DNA of 64,000 nt, from assembly GCF_026191375.1 (NCBI RefSeq), contig NZ_JAODTL010000053.1:1-64000 (forward strand). Reading direction: 5' to 3'. Position 1 is the first letter of the stretch; the number at the start of each line of letters is the position of its first letter. Below the pieces are notes generated by a model, which was not told the origin of the DNA, did not search any database, and was given only the letters and a program-made list of their open reading frames with translations. Positions 1 to 9,050 of the stretch are shown here, one piece after another. Source of the stretch: Marinomonas pontica (GTDB taxonomy: Bacteria; Pseudomonadota; Gammaproteobacteria; Pseudomonadales; Marinomonadaceae). The translations under genes and the position numbers were made by a program.

Positions 1-48
1 AGAATATTTTACGCTTCTTATTTTTATCGAATTGCTAAAGGTGTCCAA

Positions 49-492
49 ATGTCTATTGAGCAATCCTCCGATCTATCAGCTCCTATTGTTTACAAAGTGA
101 ATCAGGTGATCAGCGCGGAGCAATTTGTCGATCTACTGTCGAAGACGACACTGGGTGCGCGTCGCCCTATCGGTGAGCCTGAAACAATTGAAGCTATGTT
201 GAAAAACGCGAATTTGTTGATTACGGCATGGCAAGGCGAGGCTTTGGTCGGCGTGGCGCGTTCGGTGACGGATTTTGCCTTTTGTTGTTATTTATCGGAT
301 TTAGCTGTTGATGAGACAGTGCAGGCGTCTGGTATTGGAAAAACTTTGATACGAATGACCAAAGACGCTTTACAGCCTAAATGCGCTTTGATCCTGTTAT
401 CCGCTCCACAGGCCGTGGATTATTACCCTAAAGTTGGTTTTACTCAGCACAACAGTGCGTGGGTGCTCACAAATATTGATGATCTGAAATAA
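49..492 (+). CDS. GNAT-family N-acetyltransferase
   Basis: A 147-residue protein of the GNAT fold, which moves an acetyl group from acetyl-CoA to an amine. The acetyl-CoA-binding motif A is visible around residues 82-100 (SDLAVDETVQASGIGKTLI, carrying the Q-x-S-G-I-G-K pattern), after a beta strand typical of the family. The C-terminal part (LLSAPQAVDYYPKVGF) matches the usual motif B region with a tyrosine that often acts as general acid. The ATG has AAAGGTG about 7 bases upstream. The substrate cannot be read from sequence. It stands alone on the plus strand before the cupin gene. Confidence 0.85.
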   Translation: MSIEQSSDLSAPIVYKVNQVISAEQFVDLLSKTTLGARRPIGEPETIEAMLKNANLLITAWQGEALVGVARSVTDFAFCCYLSDLAVDETVQASGIGKTLIRMTKDALQPKCALILLSAPQAVDYYPKVGFTQHNSAWVLTNIDDLK

Positions 493-595
493 TATTGCTT
501 GACCCTATTTTTTGCTCACGCTTACTACGCTTTACATTATATCGATCATCCAGAGCGATATTCTAACATCGGTAGAAGGACGTTAAGGCGTTGTT

Positions 596-925
596 ATGAA
601 GATTACAGATTTACCTTTTGGCGTAACAGATTGGCAAGGCGTGGAAAAAACCACTCACAAAGGCGAAAGCGGCTTTGCTTATTGGCAGACAAAGCAGTTT
701 GGCGACATTCGCGTTCGTATCGTCACTTACTCAGCAGGGTATTTGGCGGATCATTGGTGTACCAAAGGCCATATTCTTTTTTGCATGAGTGGCGAGTTGA
801 AAACGGTGCTAGAAGATGGTCGTACCTTTATTTTGTCGGCTGGAATGAGCTATCAAGTAGCAGATGGCGCCGAACCGCATCGTTCTTCTACGTCAGAAGG
901 TGCAACGCTGTTTATTGTGGATTGA
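596..925 (+). CDS. DHCW-motif cupin fold protein
   Basis: A 109-residue single-domain cupin. The stretch ADHWCTKGHILFCMSGEL near residues 50-67 carries the D-H-W-C signature of a small bacterial cupin family, and the end reads PHRSSTSEGATLFIVD, typical of the second cupin motif. Its role is unknown; small cupins bind a metal through histidines and may be enzymes or sugar-binding proteins. A longer open frame at 499-948 overlaps it but has no family features and is Arg-rich, so the cupin frame is preferred. The ATG follows an AAGG about 9 bases upstream. Confidence 0.85.
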   Translation: MKITDLPFGVTDWQGVEKTTHKGESGFAYWQTKQFGDIRVRIVTYSAGYLADHWCTKGHILFCMSGELKTVLEDGRTFILSAGMSYQVADGAEPHRSSTSEGATLFIVD

Positions 926-939
926 TGTGTTTGCAACTG

Positions 940-973
940 AGAAAGTAGAACCGAGATATTGATTCTACTTTCT
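940..973. terminator. Hairpin between convergent genes
   Basis: Perfect 11-bp stem (AGAAAGTAGAA at 940-950 pairs with 963-973) with a 12-base loop, just after the cupin gene and just before the end of the leftward peroxiredoxin-like gene. There is only a weak T tract on either side, so it may be a weak bidirectional terminator. Confidence 0.45.
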
Positions 974-1007
974 ATTTCGTTGCGCATTACTATAACAAAG
1001 CTTATTC

Positions 1008-1538
1008 CTAAATAAGTTCACCACGAGCAGGGTAGTTCTTGCTGACCGCAAATTCGATCGCGCCAAGCACCTCTTTGAAGTGTGGGCGAGCAAAAGGCAT
1101 TGTGCTTATGTTGCTCCAATATAAGGTATGGTCCGGACGAATTAAAAATAACCCTGGTTCTGTGAATTCATTGGGTTCTTCTATACCAATGCTCGTAATC
1201 CCTCGGCCAGCGCTTCTATGTAATCCCCAGGCTTGAGATTGTTCTACCGTTAAGCCGTATCCCATGGTCAAGTTTTGAATTTCCCATTCGGTTGATGCCT
1301 GTAGCGCTCTTTCTTCTGTGTCGGAGCTAAGTACAAGCGAGTTCACACCTTTCGCTGCAAAGTCATCTGCTAAGCGGCTTAATTCTTTTAGGTAATTCTT
1401 ACAAATGGGGCAATGCAAACCACGATATACAACAACCATAGTAAAATTTTCTGGGGATTGTTGTGTGAGTGACCAAGGCCCTTTGAGGGTATTGATGTTG
1501 AGATCTGGCGTTGTTGCTCTTGGCTTTAGGACGACCAT
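1008..1538 (-). CDS. Peroxiredoxin-like (AhpC/TSA-type) protein
   Basis: A 176-residue thioredoxin-fold protein. The redox motif is YRGLHCPICKNYLKEL near residues 38-53, with a CPIC pair, followed by the strand VNSLVLSSDTEERA usual in AhpC/TSA proteins. It probably reduces peroxides or acts as a thiol oxidoreductase in the cytoplasm; there is no signal peptide. The ATG is preceded by GAGG with 8-base spacing. It is divergent from the AraC-type regulator gene at 1662, which may control it, since the 123-bp gap holds an inverted repeat. The exact substrate is not readable. Confidence 0.75.
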   Translation of the reverse strand: MVVLKPRATTPDLNINTLKGPWSLTQQSPENFTMVVVYRGLHCPICKNYLKELSRLADDFAAKGVNSLVLSSDTEERALQASTEWEIQNLTMGYGLTVEQSQAWGLHRSAGRGITSIGIEEPNEFTEPGLFLIRPDHTLYWSNISTMPFARPHFKEVLGAIEFAVSKNYPARGELI

Positions 1539-1595
1539 TATGTTTACCTCATAATTTGTTGTTTATTTCGATAGAGGCAGATTATGGTAAAATTT

Positions 1596-1640
1596 GATAC
1601 GATTGGTGATCTATTGTATTTTAAATGTTGCAGATCGTAT
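1596..1640. promoter_or_regulatory. Inverted repeat in divergent promoter region
   Basis: ATACGAT at 1597-1603 is repeated in inverted form (ATCGTAT) at 1634-1640. It lies between the divergent peroxiredoxin-like gene and the AraC-type regulator gene, where an operator for that regulator would be expected. The site is inferred only from symmetry and position. Confidence 0.35.
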
Positions 1641-1661
1641 TTATAGTGAGACTACATTATC

Positions 1662-2508
1662 GTGGATAGGCTATCGTCAGTATTAAGCACGTTTCGCCCA
1701 AGAGCCATTTCGGTAAACAGCCGTTGTGTATCTAGTGCTAGGGAGTTTATATCTTTTTCTCCGGACGCCAGTTATTGGTTGTATCTGATTAGCGGGGAGC
1801 TTTCACTCACAGCGCAAAGTAATTCTCGTTTGATGTTGAAAGAAGGCGATGGTGTTTGGCTTCCTTCCGGGCACGAACTTGAAGTGCTTTCAACTCAGGT
1901 GGAAGGCATTGAAACACATTTGTTTGTGTGTGAATTTGATTTTGGGACAAAAGCGTTAAACCCGCTGTTGGACATGGAGTGGCAATGGATCCCAGTGGAG
2001 AAAGACAGCGATATTGCTCAGCATTTATTGCCACTCACCACATTGCTTTTGATGGAAAGCTCCCAGTCTCGTTGTGGATATCAGGTTGTTGTGGAGCGGT
2101 TGGCTGAGGCGTATTTAGTGCAAATGCTGAGGCTTTTCATGCAAACCCAAAAAATTCAGTTGGGTTTGTTGGCGGGTCTGAGTGATGTCAGATTGGCTCG
2201 GGCTATTGTATCCATTCATGAACATCCTCAGTATGCTTGGCAGAGTCGCCAGTCTTGCTGAAAAAGCGGGGATGTCACGTTCTGTGTTCAGCGGATTGTT
2301 TAAACGTACGGTTGGCGTGTCTCCCATGGCTTATTTGACCTCATGGCGTATGCGTTTGGCTGCCCAGCGCATTAAAAATGGAGATAAGAATCTCGCTATT
2401 CTAAGTGACGAGTTGGGCTATCAAAGTGAAGCGGCTTTTCGCCGAGCATTTAAAAAAGTCTTAGGGGTCACGCCTAGAGAAATCAACCGTCATGCCCGAC
2501 GTATTTAA
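1662..2508 (+). pseudogene. AraC-family regulator with cupin sensor domain, frameshifted
   Basis: The first frame (1662-2261, GTG start) encodes an AraC_binding/cupin_6-like sensor domain and ends ...HPQYAW-QSRQSC. The DNA-binding half continues in another frame from about 2245 (VASLAEKAGMSRSVFSGLFKRTVGVSPMAYLTSWRMRLAAQ...), with both helix-turn-helix motifs of the AraC family. Removing one base near 2244 joins the two as W-Q-V-A-S-L-A, the usual spacing for this family (W-x-V-x-x-L-A); a two-base loss is also possible. The full protein would be about 280 residues. Either the regulator is inactive or the base is a sequencing error. It is divergent from the peroxiredoxin-like gene. Confidence 0.8.
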
Positions 2509-2687
2509 AATGGCTGGATCTGGTTTGTGCCCATAACGAGAAATTGCACTGAGGAATCAGCCACATTAGCAGTCAATTGATTGAAAAATAGTCTGATAAT
2601 CAAGCACTTTCAAAAAATTATTACATATAAATGGCACCCACTTCTTGGCAAGGGAGAAGCATGTCGATATAATCTGCAACGCTTTTA

Positions 2688-2764
2688 GGGCCTGTAGCTC
2701 AGTTGGTTAGAGCATCCGACTCATAATCGGCAGGTCCCCAGTTCAAGTCTGGGCAGGCCCACCA
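2688..2764 (+). tRNA. tRNA with CAU anticodon, probably tRNA-Ile2
   Basis: A 77-base cloverleaf with encoded CCA. The D arm is GCTC...GAGC, the anticodon loop CTCATAA gives CAU, and the T arm is CCCAG-TTCAAGT-CTGGG. A CAU tRNA can be elongator Met or the lysidine-modified Ile2. The acceptor stem GGGCCTG/CAGGCCC has C4-G69 and C5-G68, known positive determinants for the lysidine synthetase TilS in the E. coli minor tRNA-Ile, so I favour Ile2. Automated tools will often call it Met. Pair 27-43 (T-C) appears mismatched. Confidence 0.9.
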
Positions 2765-2772
2765 TATAAAAT

Positions 2773-2818
2773 AAGCCTCTAGAGGGTTAGTTAACACTAA
2801 CTTCTAGGGGCTTTTTTA
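2773..2818 (+). terminator. Rho-independent terminator after tRNA
   Basis: A long hairpin: AGCCTCTAGA at 2774-2783 pairs with TCTAGGGGCT at 2803-2812, with an inner GTTAG/CTAAC stem, followed by a T6 run. It ends the tRNA transcript. Confidence 0.85.
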
Positions 2819-3005
2819 TTACCGCTAAAATAGGTTCAAGTTTCTTCCTTATTCGTTTTTATTATATAAGTTAATGATTTTTCATTCTTATCCATTTGGT
2901 TAACATCTTGTTACCATTACGCCAACTTATCGATTTGCCTTATTCGCTGCTATTTAGGCGAGTGGGGCATCGGTGCTCTATTGGTTCTTTTTAAGGTTTT
3001 TCTTC

Positions 3006-4397
3006 ATGTTGTATCCCATTATTAACTTAGCGATCTTTGCTTTGTTGATTGTTGTGCTGTTTAAACAGCAAAAATCACAAAAAACGTTATCTACTCGAGT
3101 GTTCACTGGCTTGGGCTTAGGTGTGGCATTGGGTGCTGCATTGCAGTTTGTTTATGGTGTTGGCAGCGCTGAAATCAGCGAGACATTAGAGTATGTCAAT
3201 ATTGTTGGCTACGGCTATGTTAGTTTGCTGAAGATGATCATCATGCCGTTGATTTTAGTGTCTATTATTGGCGCTATTATTAAGGTGAAAGACACGGGGT
3301 CATTGGGCAAGATGTCCGCCTCAATCATTGGTATTTTGTTAGCGACGACAGCGGTTTCTGCTTTGATCGGTGTTTTTGTGAGCAATCTATTTGGCTTGTC
3401 TGCTGACGGCATTGTGCAAGGAGCCCGAGAAATGGCTCGCGGTGCGGCGTTAGAGACGCGTCTAGATGGTCTGGCCAATGTGTCATTTGCTGACATGGTT
3501 ACGTCTTTCTTCCCTGGAAACCCTTTCGCAGACTTGGCTGGCAGCCGTCCTACTTCAACCATTGCTGTGGTGATTTTTGCGGCTTTTGTTGGTGTGGCTG
3601 GGGTTAAAGTTGCTCGAAGCGAACCTGAATTAGGAGCGAGTTTTGAGCGCTTTGTTGATGTGGCTCAATCGGTTGTTCGAACTCTGGTTCGTATGGTGTT
3701 GAGTTTGACGCCGTACGGTATTTTGGCCTTGATGACAAAAGTGGTGGCTGGATCGGATGTGAATGACATTTTGACCTTGCTTAATTTTGTGGTGGCGTCG
3801 TATGTCGGTTTGGCACTGATTTTGGTTATGCATTTATGTTTGCTTGCTTTTAATGGTATTTCGCCAATTCAATACTTTAAGAAAGTGTTACCGGTACTTT
3901 TGTTTGCTTTTACATCTCGTTCAAGTGCCGGAACGATTCCGTTGAATATCGATACTCAAGTAAAGCGTCTAGGTAATGGTGAAGGTGAGTCAAATTTCTC
4001 TGCTTCTTTTGGCGCGACAATGGGGCAAAATGGGTGTGCAGGCCTTTATCCTGCAATGTTGGCTGTGATGATTGCACCAACAGTAGGCATTAATCCATTA
4101 GATCCAAGCTTCATTATTTCGTTAATTGCTATCGTTACCATTAGTTCATTTGGTATTGCTGGCATCGGTGGTGGCGCAACCTTCGCGGCGCTCATCGTGT
4201 TATCTGCCTTGGACATGCCTGTTGCTCTCGCTGGCTTATTGATTTCCATCGAGCCTTTGATCGATATGGGTCGTACCGCAGTGAATGTTAATGGTGCGAT
4301 GACGGCAGGTACCATTACTTCTAAGTGGTTAGGTCATTCTGATAACGAGGTCTTTGAGCAAGATGAAATGCCTGAGGTTGAGTTAAAGAATAGCTAA
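3006..4397 (+). CDS. tcyP: L-cystine transporter, TcyP-like (dicarboxylate:cation symporter family)
   Basis: With the ATG at 3006 the protein has 463 residues, which I recall as the length of E. coli TcyP (YdjN). It resembles TcyP along its length: FNIVG-type start of the transport core, LTPYGILALMTKVVAGS, the serine-rich re-entrant loop FAFTSRSSAGTIPLN, FGATMGQNGCAGLYPAMLAVM, and GIGGGATFAALIVL with PLIDMGRTAVNVNGAMTAGT at the end. These proteins are multi-helix inner-membrane symporters; TcyP imports L-cystine. An upstream in-frame GTG at 2973 would add 11 residues, but the ATG has AAGG at a suitable distance. The gene is monocistronic with its own terminator. The substrate is inferred from homology. 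Confidence 0.85.
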   Translation: MLYPIINLAIFALLIVVLFKQQKSQKTLSTRVFTGLGLGVALGAALQFVYGVGSAEISETLEYVNIVGYGYVSLLKMIIMPLILVSIIGAIIKVKDTGSLGKMSASIIGILLATTAVSALIGVFVSNLFGLSADGIVQGAREMARGAALETRLDGLANVSFADMVTSFFPGNPFADLAGSRPTSTIAVVIFAAFVGVAGVKVARSEPELGASFERFVDVAQSVVRTLVRMVLSLTPYGILALMTKVVAGSDVNDILTLLNFVVASYVGLALILVMHLCLLAFNGISPIQYFKKVLPVLLFAFTSRSSAGTIPLNIDTQVKRLGNGEGESNFSASFGATMGQNGCAGLYPAMLAVMIAPTVGINPLDPSFIISLIAIVTISSFGIAGIGGGATFAALIVLSALDMPVALAGLLISIEPLIDMGRTAVNVNGAMTAGTITSKWLGHSDNEVFEQDEMPEVELKNS

Positions 4398-4429
4398 GGC
4401 TTCTAAGGCTTGTGAGTTAGAATCCTTTT

Positions 4430-4456
4430 AAAACCACCTTCGGGTGGTTTTTTTAT
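4430..4456 (+). terminator. Rho-independent terminator after tcyP
   Basis: AAACCACC-TTCG-GGTGGTTT hairpin with a stable tetraloop at 4431-4450, followed by a T run; 33 bases after the stop codon of the transporter. Confidence 0.9.
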
Positions 4457-4584
4457 TTTTGTAGAACGTGTTTTGAGTAAAAAATAGGGGGTACGTCATG
4501 ACTTGGTAGGGAATTTTTGCATTAGGCATGCAAAGTGCTTAAATTAATCTAAGCTTGGTAAGTAACAACGACAAGGAGAAGATC

Positions 4585-6576
4585 GTGTCACTATTTTCTA
4601 ACCTCAAGGTATCTCATTCTGTGGCGATTGTGGGCATTTTGCCTTCATTATTTGCCATTATCATTGTTTTCATTTTAGTTAAAGATTTAAACAAACGAGT
4701 TCATGAAGGGCGCGTAGCCGAAGATATGGTCATGCTGTCGACCTTGTTAGACGGTGTTGCCCATAATTTTGCCGTAGAACGTGGTTTGAGCGCTGGCTAT
4801 CTTGGTAGTAAAGGGGCGAATGGCAAAGAGGCATTAATGGCTCAACGTCTAGTAGCAGATAAGGCCGAATCCGCCCTTAGAAACATTCCTGGTGATATAT
4901 TTGAAGCACTTGGACAAGATGAAATAGACGGCTTACTCGGGTCTGTTCTAACGATGTTAACTAATAAAGACAACGTCCGGAAAAGCGTTGATGTGCTTGC
5001 TGCGGACAACGGCGCCTTTGATTTTTATTCTGAGGTAAATCGACGCGCGTTAAGCGGCATTCAACGAGCAATTTTGAACATCAGTGATCGCGATATCGCA
5101 AAGACACTTGAAGCTCGTCTTGGATTATTGTGGATGAAAGAGCGCGCAGGCCAATATCGGGGCGCATTAAATGGTGTTTTTTCCGCTCAAACGACGACGC
5201 CTAAGCGTCAATCTCAGATTGCTAGCTATATCGAAGACGAAGCTTACTGGCTAGAGCACTTTAACGCTACGGCGCCTGATAAAGACAAAGCGTTACTACA
5301 ATCTGCAATGCAAAACCCTAAGTGGTTGTCGGTGTCTAAGGCCACCGATTCATTTTTAGCTTTAAAGGATGTCTCATCAGTCAAAGGGCCTGAAGGCTGG
5401 TTTGCGTTAGCGACGGCAAAAATTGGTCTAATAAAAGGCGTGGCGGATAAAATCAGTGAGGAAATTCTAGGTTTAAGTGCGTCTTTAACCTCCAAAAGCC
5501 AAATGTATCGCAATATTCTTGTCATTGGTTTTGTGATTCTGATTACGCCGGTTATTTGGTTAGCCTTCACCTTAACGCGTTCTATCACTCGACGTGTCGA
5601 ATTGATTAGTCAGGCCTTATCAAATGTTTCTTCAGAGCGTAATTTGACTGGAAAAATTGAAAATATGTCCAACGATGAGCTTGGAGATATTATTCAATAT
5701 TTGAATGTTCATTTAGATCATTTGAGAGATTCATTTAGTCTAATGGTGAACATGGCGTCAGAATCAAAAGACAGCATGAGTGTGTTGAGTGGGTTTTCTC
5801 AAAGTGCACTAAAAGAAACAAAAAATCAGTTTGACCAAACGGATTTAATGGCGTCAGCCGTAGAGGAAATGTCGTTAACCAGCAATACGATTTCACAAGA
5901 CATGCAATCTTCGGCGCAGGCAACGGAGAGTATTCGAGCGCAAAGTACCCAAGCCTCTGAGCGAATGCAGTCTATTTTGCATTCCATTGCGAACCTTTCC
6001 TCGGAGGTCGAAGGCGGTCACAAAGCGGTTCAATCTGTAACAACAAACACAGAGCAAATTAGCAGTATTTTGCAAACCATTGAATCTATTGCAGAGCAAA
6101 CGAACTTATTGGCGCTTAATGCGGCGATTGAAGCAGCACGAGCGGGCGAGCAAGGGCGTGGGTTTGCTGTCGTAGCAGATGAAGTGAGGACCTTAGCACA
6201 ACGCACACAGAACTCGACTGAAGAAATTCGTTCGATGATTGAAGCCTTGGTTGGATCCGGTAAGAGTGCATTGAAGTCCATGGACCAATGCGCCAACATG
6301 GCAACCGACACATCCGGTGTGGTGCGTGATAATGTGACAATGATGCAAGGCCTGTTTGATGATATAGAGCAGTTAGCTCAAACGATCGAGCGTGTTGCCA
6401 CCGCGTCAGAAGAGCAGTCACAAGTCTCTGAAGAGATTAACCGCAACATTCAGAATGTGAGTGAGCGTTCCGAGCGTATCCTCGACTTAGTGAATAAAAC
6501 AGATGAGGGCTCTGAACAAGCGAAACAGCGCTTCGACAGCGTACTTAAAGAAATCTCATCCTACAAACTGAGTTGA
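4585..6576 (+). CDS. Methyl-accepting chemotaxis protein with NIT sensor domain
   Basis: A 663-residue chemoreceptor. A first membrane segment spans about residues 10-35. A periplasmic nitrate/nitrite-sensing (NIT) type domain follows, with the signature [13 protein letters not shown] near residue 70. A second membrane segment lies near 315-340 ([19 protein letters not shown]), then HAMP, then a signalling domain with the conserved hairpin tip ([33 protein letters not shown]). It relays ligand binding to CheA/CheW. The GTG at 4585 is chosen because AAGGAG lies 6 bases upstream; an in-frame TTG at 4555 would add 10 residues with no ribosome site. No nitrate genes are nearby, so the ligand is open. 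Confidence 0.9.
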   Translation: MSLFSNLKVSHSVAIVGILPSLFAIIIVFILVKDLNKRVHEGRVAEDMVMLSTLLDGVAHNFAVERGLSAGYLGSKGANGKEALMAQRLVADKAESALRNIPGDIFEALGQDEIDGLLGSVLTMLTNKDNVRKSVDVLAADNGAFDFYSEVNRRALSGIQRAILNISDRDIAKTLEARLGLLWMKERAGQYRGALNGVFSAQTTTPKRQSQIASYIEDEAYWLEHFNATAPDKDKALLQSAMQNPKWLSVSKATDSFLALKDVSSVKGPEGWFALATAKIGLIKGVADKISEEILGLSASLTSKSQMYRNILVIGFVILITPVIWLAFTLTRSITRRVELISQALSNVSSERNLTGKIENMSNDELGDIIQYLNVHLDHLRDSFSLMVNMASESKDSMSVLSGFSQSALKETKNQFDQTDLMASAVEEMSLTSNTISQDMQSSAQATESIRAQSTQASERMQSILHSIANLSSEVEGGHKAVQSVTTNTEQISSILQTIESIAEQTNLLALNAAIEAARAGEQGRGFAVVADEVRTLAQRTQNSTEEIRSMIEALVGSGKSALKSMDQCANMATDTSGVVRDNVTMMQGLFDDIEQLAQTIERVATASEEQSQVSEEINRNIQNVSERSERILDLVNKTDEGSEQAKQRFDSVLKEISSYKLS

Positions 6577-6605
6577 TTGTTTTACAGCGCGTGGATGCCT
6601 GATAC

Positions 6606-6645
6606 GAAAAAGGCCCATTGAAGCGAATCAATGGGCCTTTTTATG
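6606..6645. terminator. Bidirectional terminator between chemoreceptor gene and rhlE
   Basis: AAAAAGGCCCATTGA pairs with TCAATGGGCCTTTTT around a 6-base loop. A and T tracts flank the stem on both sides, so it can serve both convergent genes. Confidence 0.9.
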
Positions 6646-6665
6646 CGTATTGTCTTAACGGTCAA

Positions 6666-8060
6666 TCAGTCTTGAGCCGGTTTGCGGTTGCGTCGCGCTG
6701 GCGCCAGAGGTTTGCTACGCAAACCTTGTCCTTGTGTTACCTCTGCTTTTGAGGGGGTTGGACGACGATTTCCTGATTTAGGTGCATTGCCTTGTTTAGC
6801 AGGGTTGCCGCCTTGTTTCGCGCCATTACCTTGTCTTGCGCCAGCGTGCTGGTCACGAGGTGCTTTTGGTTTTTTCGGTTTGTTTGGCTTGATTGGACGC
6901 GTGTCCAATGTGGTGTCAGGCAACATGTGAGATGGGAAAAAATCATCATCGTAGCGACGTTCGATCAGCTTTTGCGTCAAACGTTCAATCGCTCGCAATT
7001 GGTCTAACTCATCCGCTGCCACCAAAGAAATGGCTTTGCCTGTTGCGCCAGCGCGGCCAGTTCGACCAATGCGGTGAACATAGTCTTCGGCGACATCTGG
7101 TAGATCAAAGTTGACCACATGAGGAAGCTGTTCGATATCCAGTCCTCGCGCGGCAATATCAGTCGCGACCAAAATGCGAATACGACCTTCTTTAAAGTCT
7201 GACAAGGCACGAGTCCGTGCACCTTGGCTTTTGTTGCCATGAATCGCACTGGCGCGAATGCCAGCGTCTTCTAGTTGCTTCGTGATTTTGTTTGCGCCGT
7301 GTTTGGTACGAGAAAATACCAACGCTTGATCCCAACGACCTTCCGCGATCAATTTAATAAGCAGTTCGGTTTTACGTTTTTTATCGACAGGGTGCAGCCA
7401 TTGCTCAACAGACACTGCCGTCGCATTGCGTGGGGTCACCGATATTTCTACAGGGTTATTCACCAAGCCTTTTGCAAGTTGACGAATCTCGGGAGAGAAC
7501 GTCGCAGAAAACAGCAAGTTCTGACGCTTCTTTGGAAGGATTGCTAAGATTTTCTTAATGTCGTGGATAAAGCCCATGTCCAACATGCGATCGGCTTCAT
7601 CTAATACGAGCACTTCCAGTTTGTCGAATCGTACGGCTTTTTGGTTGTACAAATCCATCATACGACCTGGTGTAGCGATCAGAATATCGGCGCCACGACG
7701 CAATGCCATCATTTGTGGGTTGATTTTTACGCCACCAAATACCACGGTCGATTTCAGGCCCAAATGCTGGCCATAATTCTTAACGCTCTCAGCAACTTGA
7801 GCGGCCAGTTCACGTGTTGGTGTTAATACTAATGCGCGTACTTGGTTATTTTGCGCGTGTTCGCCTTTGCTTAGAATTTCAAGTAAAGGTAAGGTAAACC
7901 CCGCGGTTTTACCTGTCCCGGTTTGGGCCGCGGCCATCACATCTTGGCCTTCAAGAATGGCTGGTATTGCCTGAGCTTGGATAGCGGATGGCTCAGTGTA
8001 GCCTTGGTCTTCAATGGCTTTTAGGATGGGGGCAGAAAGCCCAAGTTTGTTGAAACTCAT
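6666..8060 (-). CDS. rhlE: DEAD-box ATP-dependent RNA helicase RhlE
   Basis: All DEAD-box motifs are present in order: Q motif ([26 protein letters not shown]), motif [16 protein letters not shown], motif II DEAD, motif III SAT, then in the second RecA domain RGLDI and HRIGRTGR. A basic, Asn/Pro/Gly/Gln-rich tail of about 90 residues follows ([19 protein letters not shown]...), as in RhlE proteins that remodel RNA during ribosome assembly and RNA decay. The start is placed at the ATG at 8060 (MSFNKLGL), as in relatives; an ATG at 8072 would add four residues. It is transcribed alone, leftward. Confidence 0.9.
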   Translation of the reverse strand: MSFNKLGLSAPILKAIEDQGYTEPSAIQAQAIPAILEGQDVMAAAQTGTGKTAGFTLPLLEILSKGEHAQNNQVRALVLTPTRELAAQVAESVKNYGQHLGLKSTVVFGGVKINPQMMALRRGADILIATPGRMMDLYNQKAVRFDKLEVLVLDEADRMLDMGFIHDIKKILAILPKKRQNLLFSATFSPEIRQLAKGLVNNPVEISVTPRNATAVSVEQWLHPVDKKRKTELLIKLIAEGRWDQALVFSRTKHGANKITKQLEDAGIRASAIHGNKSQGARTRALSDFKEGRIRILVATDIAARGLDIEQLPHVVNFDLPDVAEDYVHRIGRTGRAGATGKAISLVAADELDQLRAIERLTQKLIERRYDDDFFPSHMLPDTTLDTRPIKPNKPKKPKAPRDQHAGARQGNGAKQGGNPAKQGNAPKSGNRRPTPSKAEVTQGQGLRSKPLAPARRNRKPAQD

Positions 8061-8186
8061 AGATGTTCTCATGTTTTATCAAAGGCAGGTGCAAGGCTGA
8101 ATGGTCAGGTAATGCAAGAATTTCGCGAAGCTTACCTTATATCCGCCTTACATGCTATGTACTATCAAATTAGACTCTTTTTACGT

Positions 8187-9050
8187 CTACCGAAACGGCC
8201 AGTTGCTGAGATCCTCCCCCTCAAATATCACCCCTTGCAGCGGTGTTACATCGGAATAATCTCTTCCCCATGCCGTCACAATGTGCTGATCATTTGGCAT
8301 GATGTCATTAGTGGGATCAAATTCTACCCAGCCAAGTTCGGGGATAAACACCGCGAACCAAGCGTGGGATGCATCTGCCCCAACGAGCTTTTCTTGTCCT
8401 GGCGGCGGTAGGGTTTCTAAATATCCGCTCATATAGCGGGCTGGAATGCCCACGGAACGTAAGCAACCAATGGCAAGATGCGCGAAGTCTTGGCACACAC
8501 CACTGCGTTGTTTAAGTACTTGTTCTAATGGAGTAGCAACCGTTGTGCTGGCTGGGTCGAAGGTAAACTCGGTGAAAATTTTGTGTGTGAATGCTAAGGC
8601 TGCTTGCAATACAGGCTTATCATCCGCAAACGTACTGGCGGCATAGGCTTTTAAATCTTCAGAACGATGTATCTGTGGCGAATCGAGTAAATACTCTTTT
8701 GCCATCCGCAGTTCCGGTGTATTGGGGGCGTTTAGCTGCGCCCGTAATTGGCCACAATTTAGCGTGTGTTGAGACGCCCACTCAAGCACATTAAGTGGGG
8801 TAATCTCAAAGTCCGTGGTGACGTCAATAACCAACTTTTTATGCGCTTCCTGAATGGAAAAATAAAAGGTTTGGTTGCCAAAATAATCTTCGCCATCGTT
8901 TTGGTAGACCGGTGGGGGATTGATCTGAACCTTTTGATGGAGACAGCGCTGGTTACGAGTGTCTCGCGGCAGCAAATGCGCCATGTTGTAGCATAAGCTC
9001 ACTGGTGCGCCATACGAGTATTCTGTGATATGACGAACACGGTATCTCAT
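8187..9050 (-). CDS. Transglutaminase-family protein (small)
   Basis: A 287-residue protein with an N-terminal bacterial transglutaminase-like domain (MRYRVRHITEYSYGAPVSLCYN) followed by a transglutaminase core. The likely catalytic triad is visible: Cys in QRSGVCQDFAHL, His in DASHAWFAVFIP and Asp in GWVEFDPTND. There is no signal peptide. These folds act as cysteine proteases, peptide ligases or cross-linkers. It is the last gene of the leftward five-gene operon and overlaps the preceding ATP-grasp/alpha-E gene by 4 bases (ATGA), indicating coupled translation. The substrate is unknown. Confidence 0.88.
   Translation of the reverse strand: MRYRVRHITEYSYGAPVSLCYNMAHLLPRDTRNQRCLHQKVQINPPPVYQNDGEDYFGNQTFYFSIQEAHKKLVIDVTTDFEITPLNVLEWASQHTLNCGQLRAQLNAPNTPELRMAKEYLLDSPQIHRSEDLKAYAASTFADDKPVLQAALAFTHKIFTEFTFDPASTTVATPLEQVLKQRSGVCQDFAHLAIGCLRSVGIPARYMSGYLETLPPPGQEKLVGADASHAWFAVFIPELGWVEFDPTNDIMPNDQHIVTAWGRDYSDVTPLQGVIFEGEDLSNWPFR

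Noticed and set aside
499..948. Open frame of 149 codons overlapping the cupin gene
   Set aside because: Arg/Tyr/Trp-rich composition, no ribosome site and no family features; the cupin frame explains the region.
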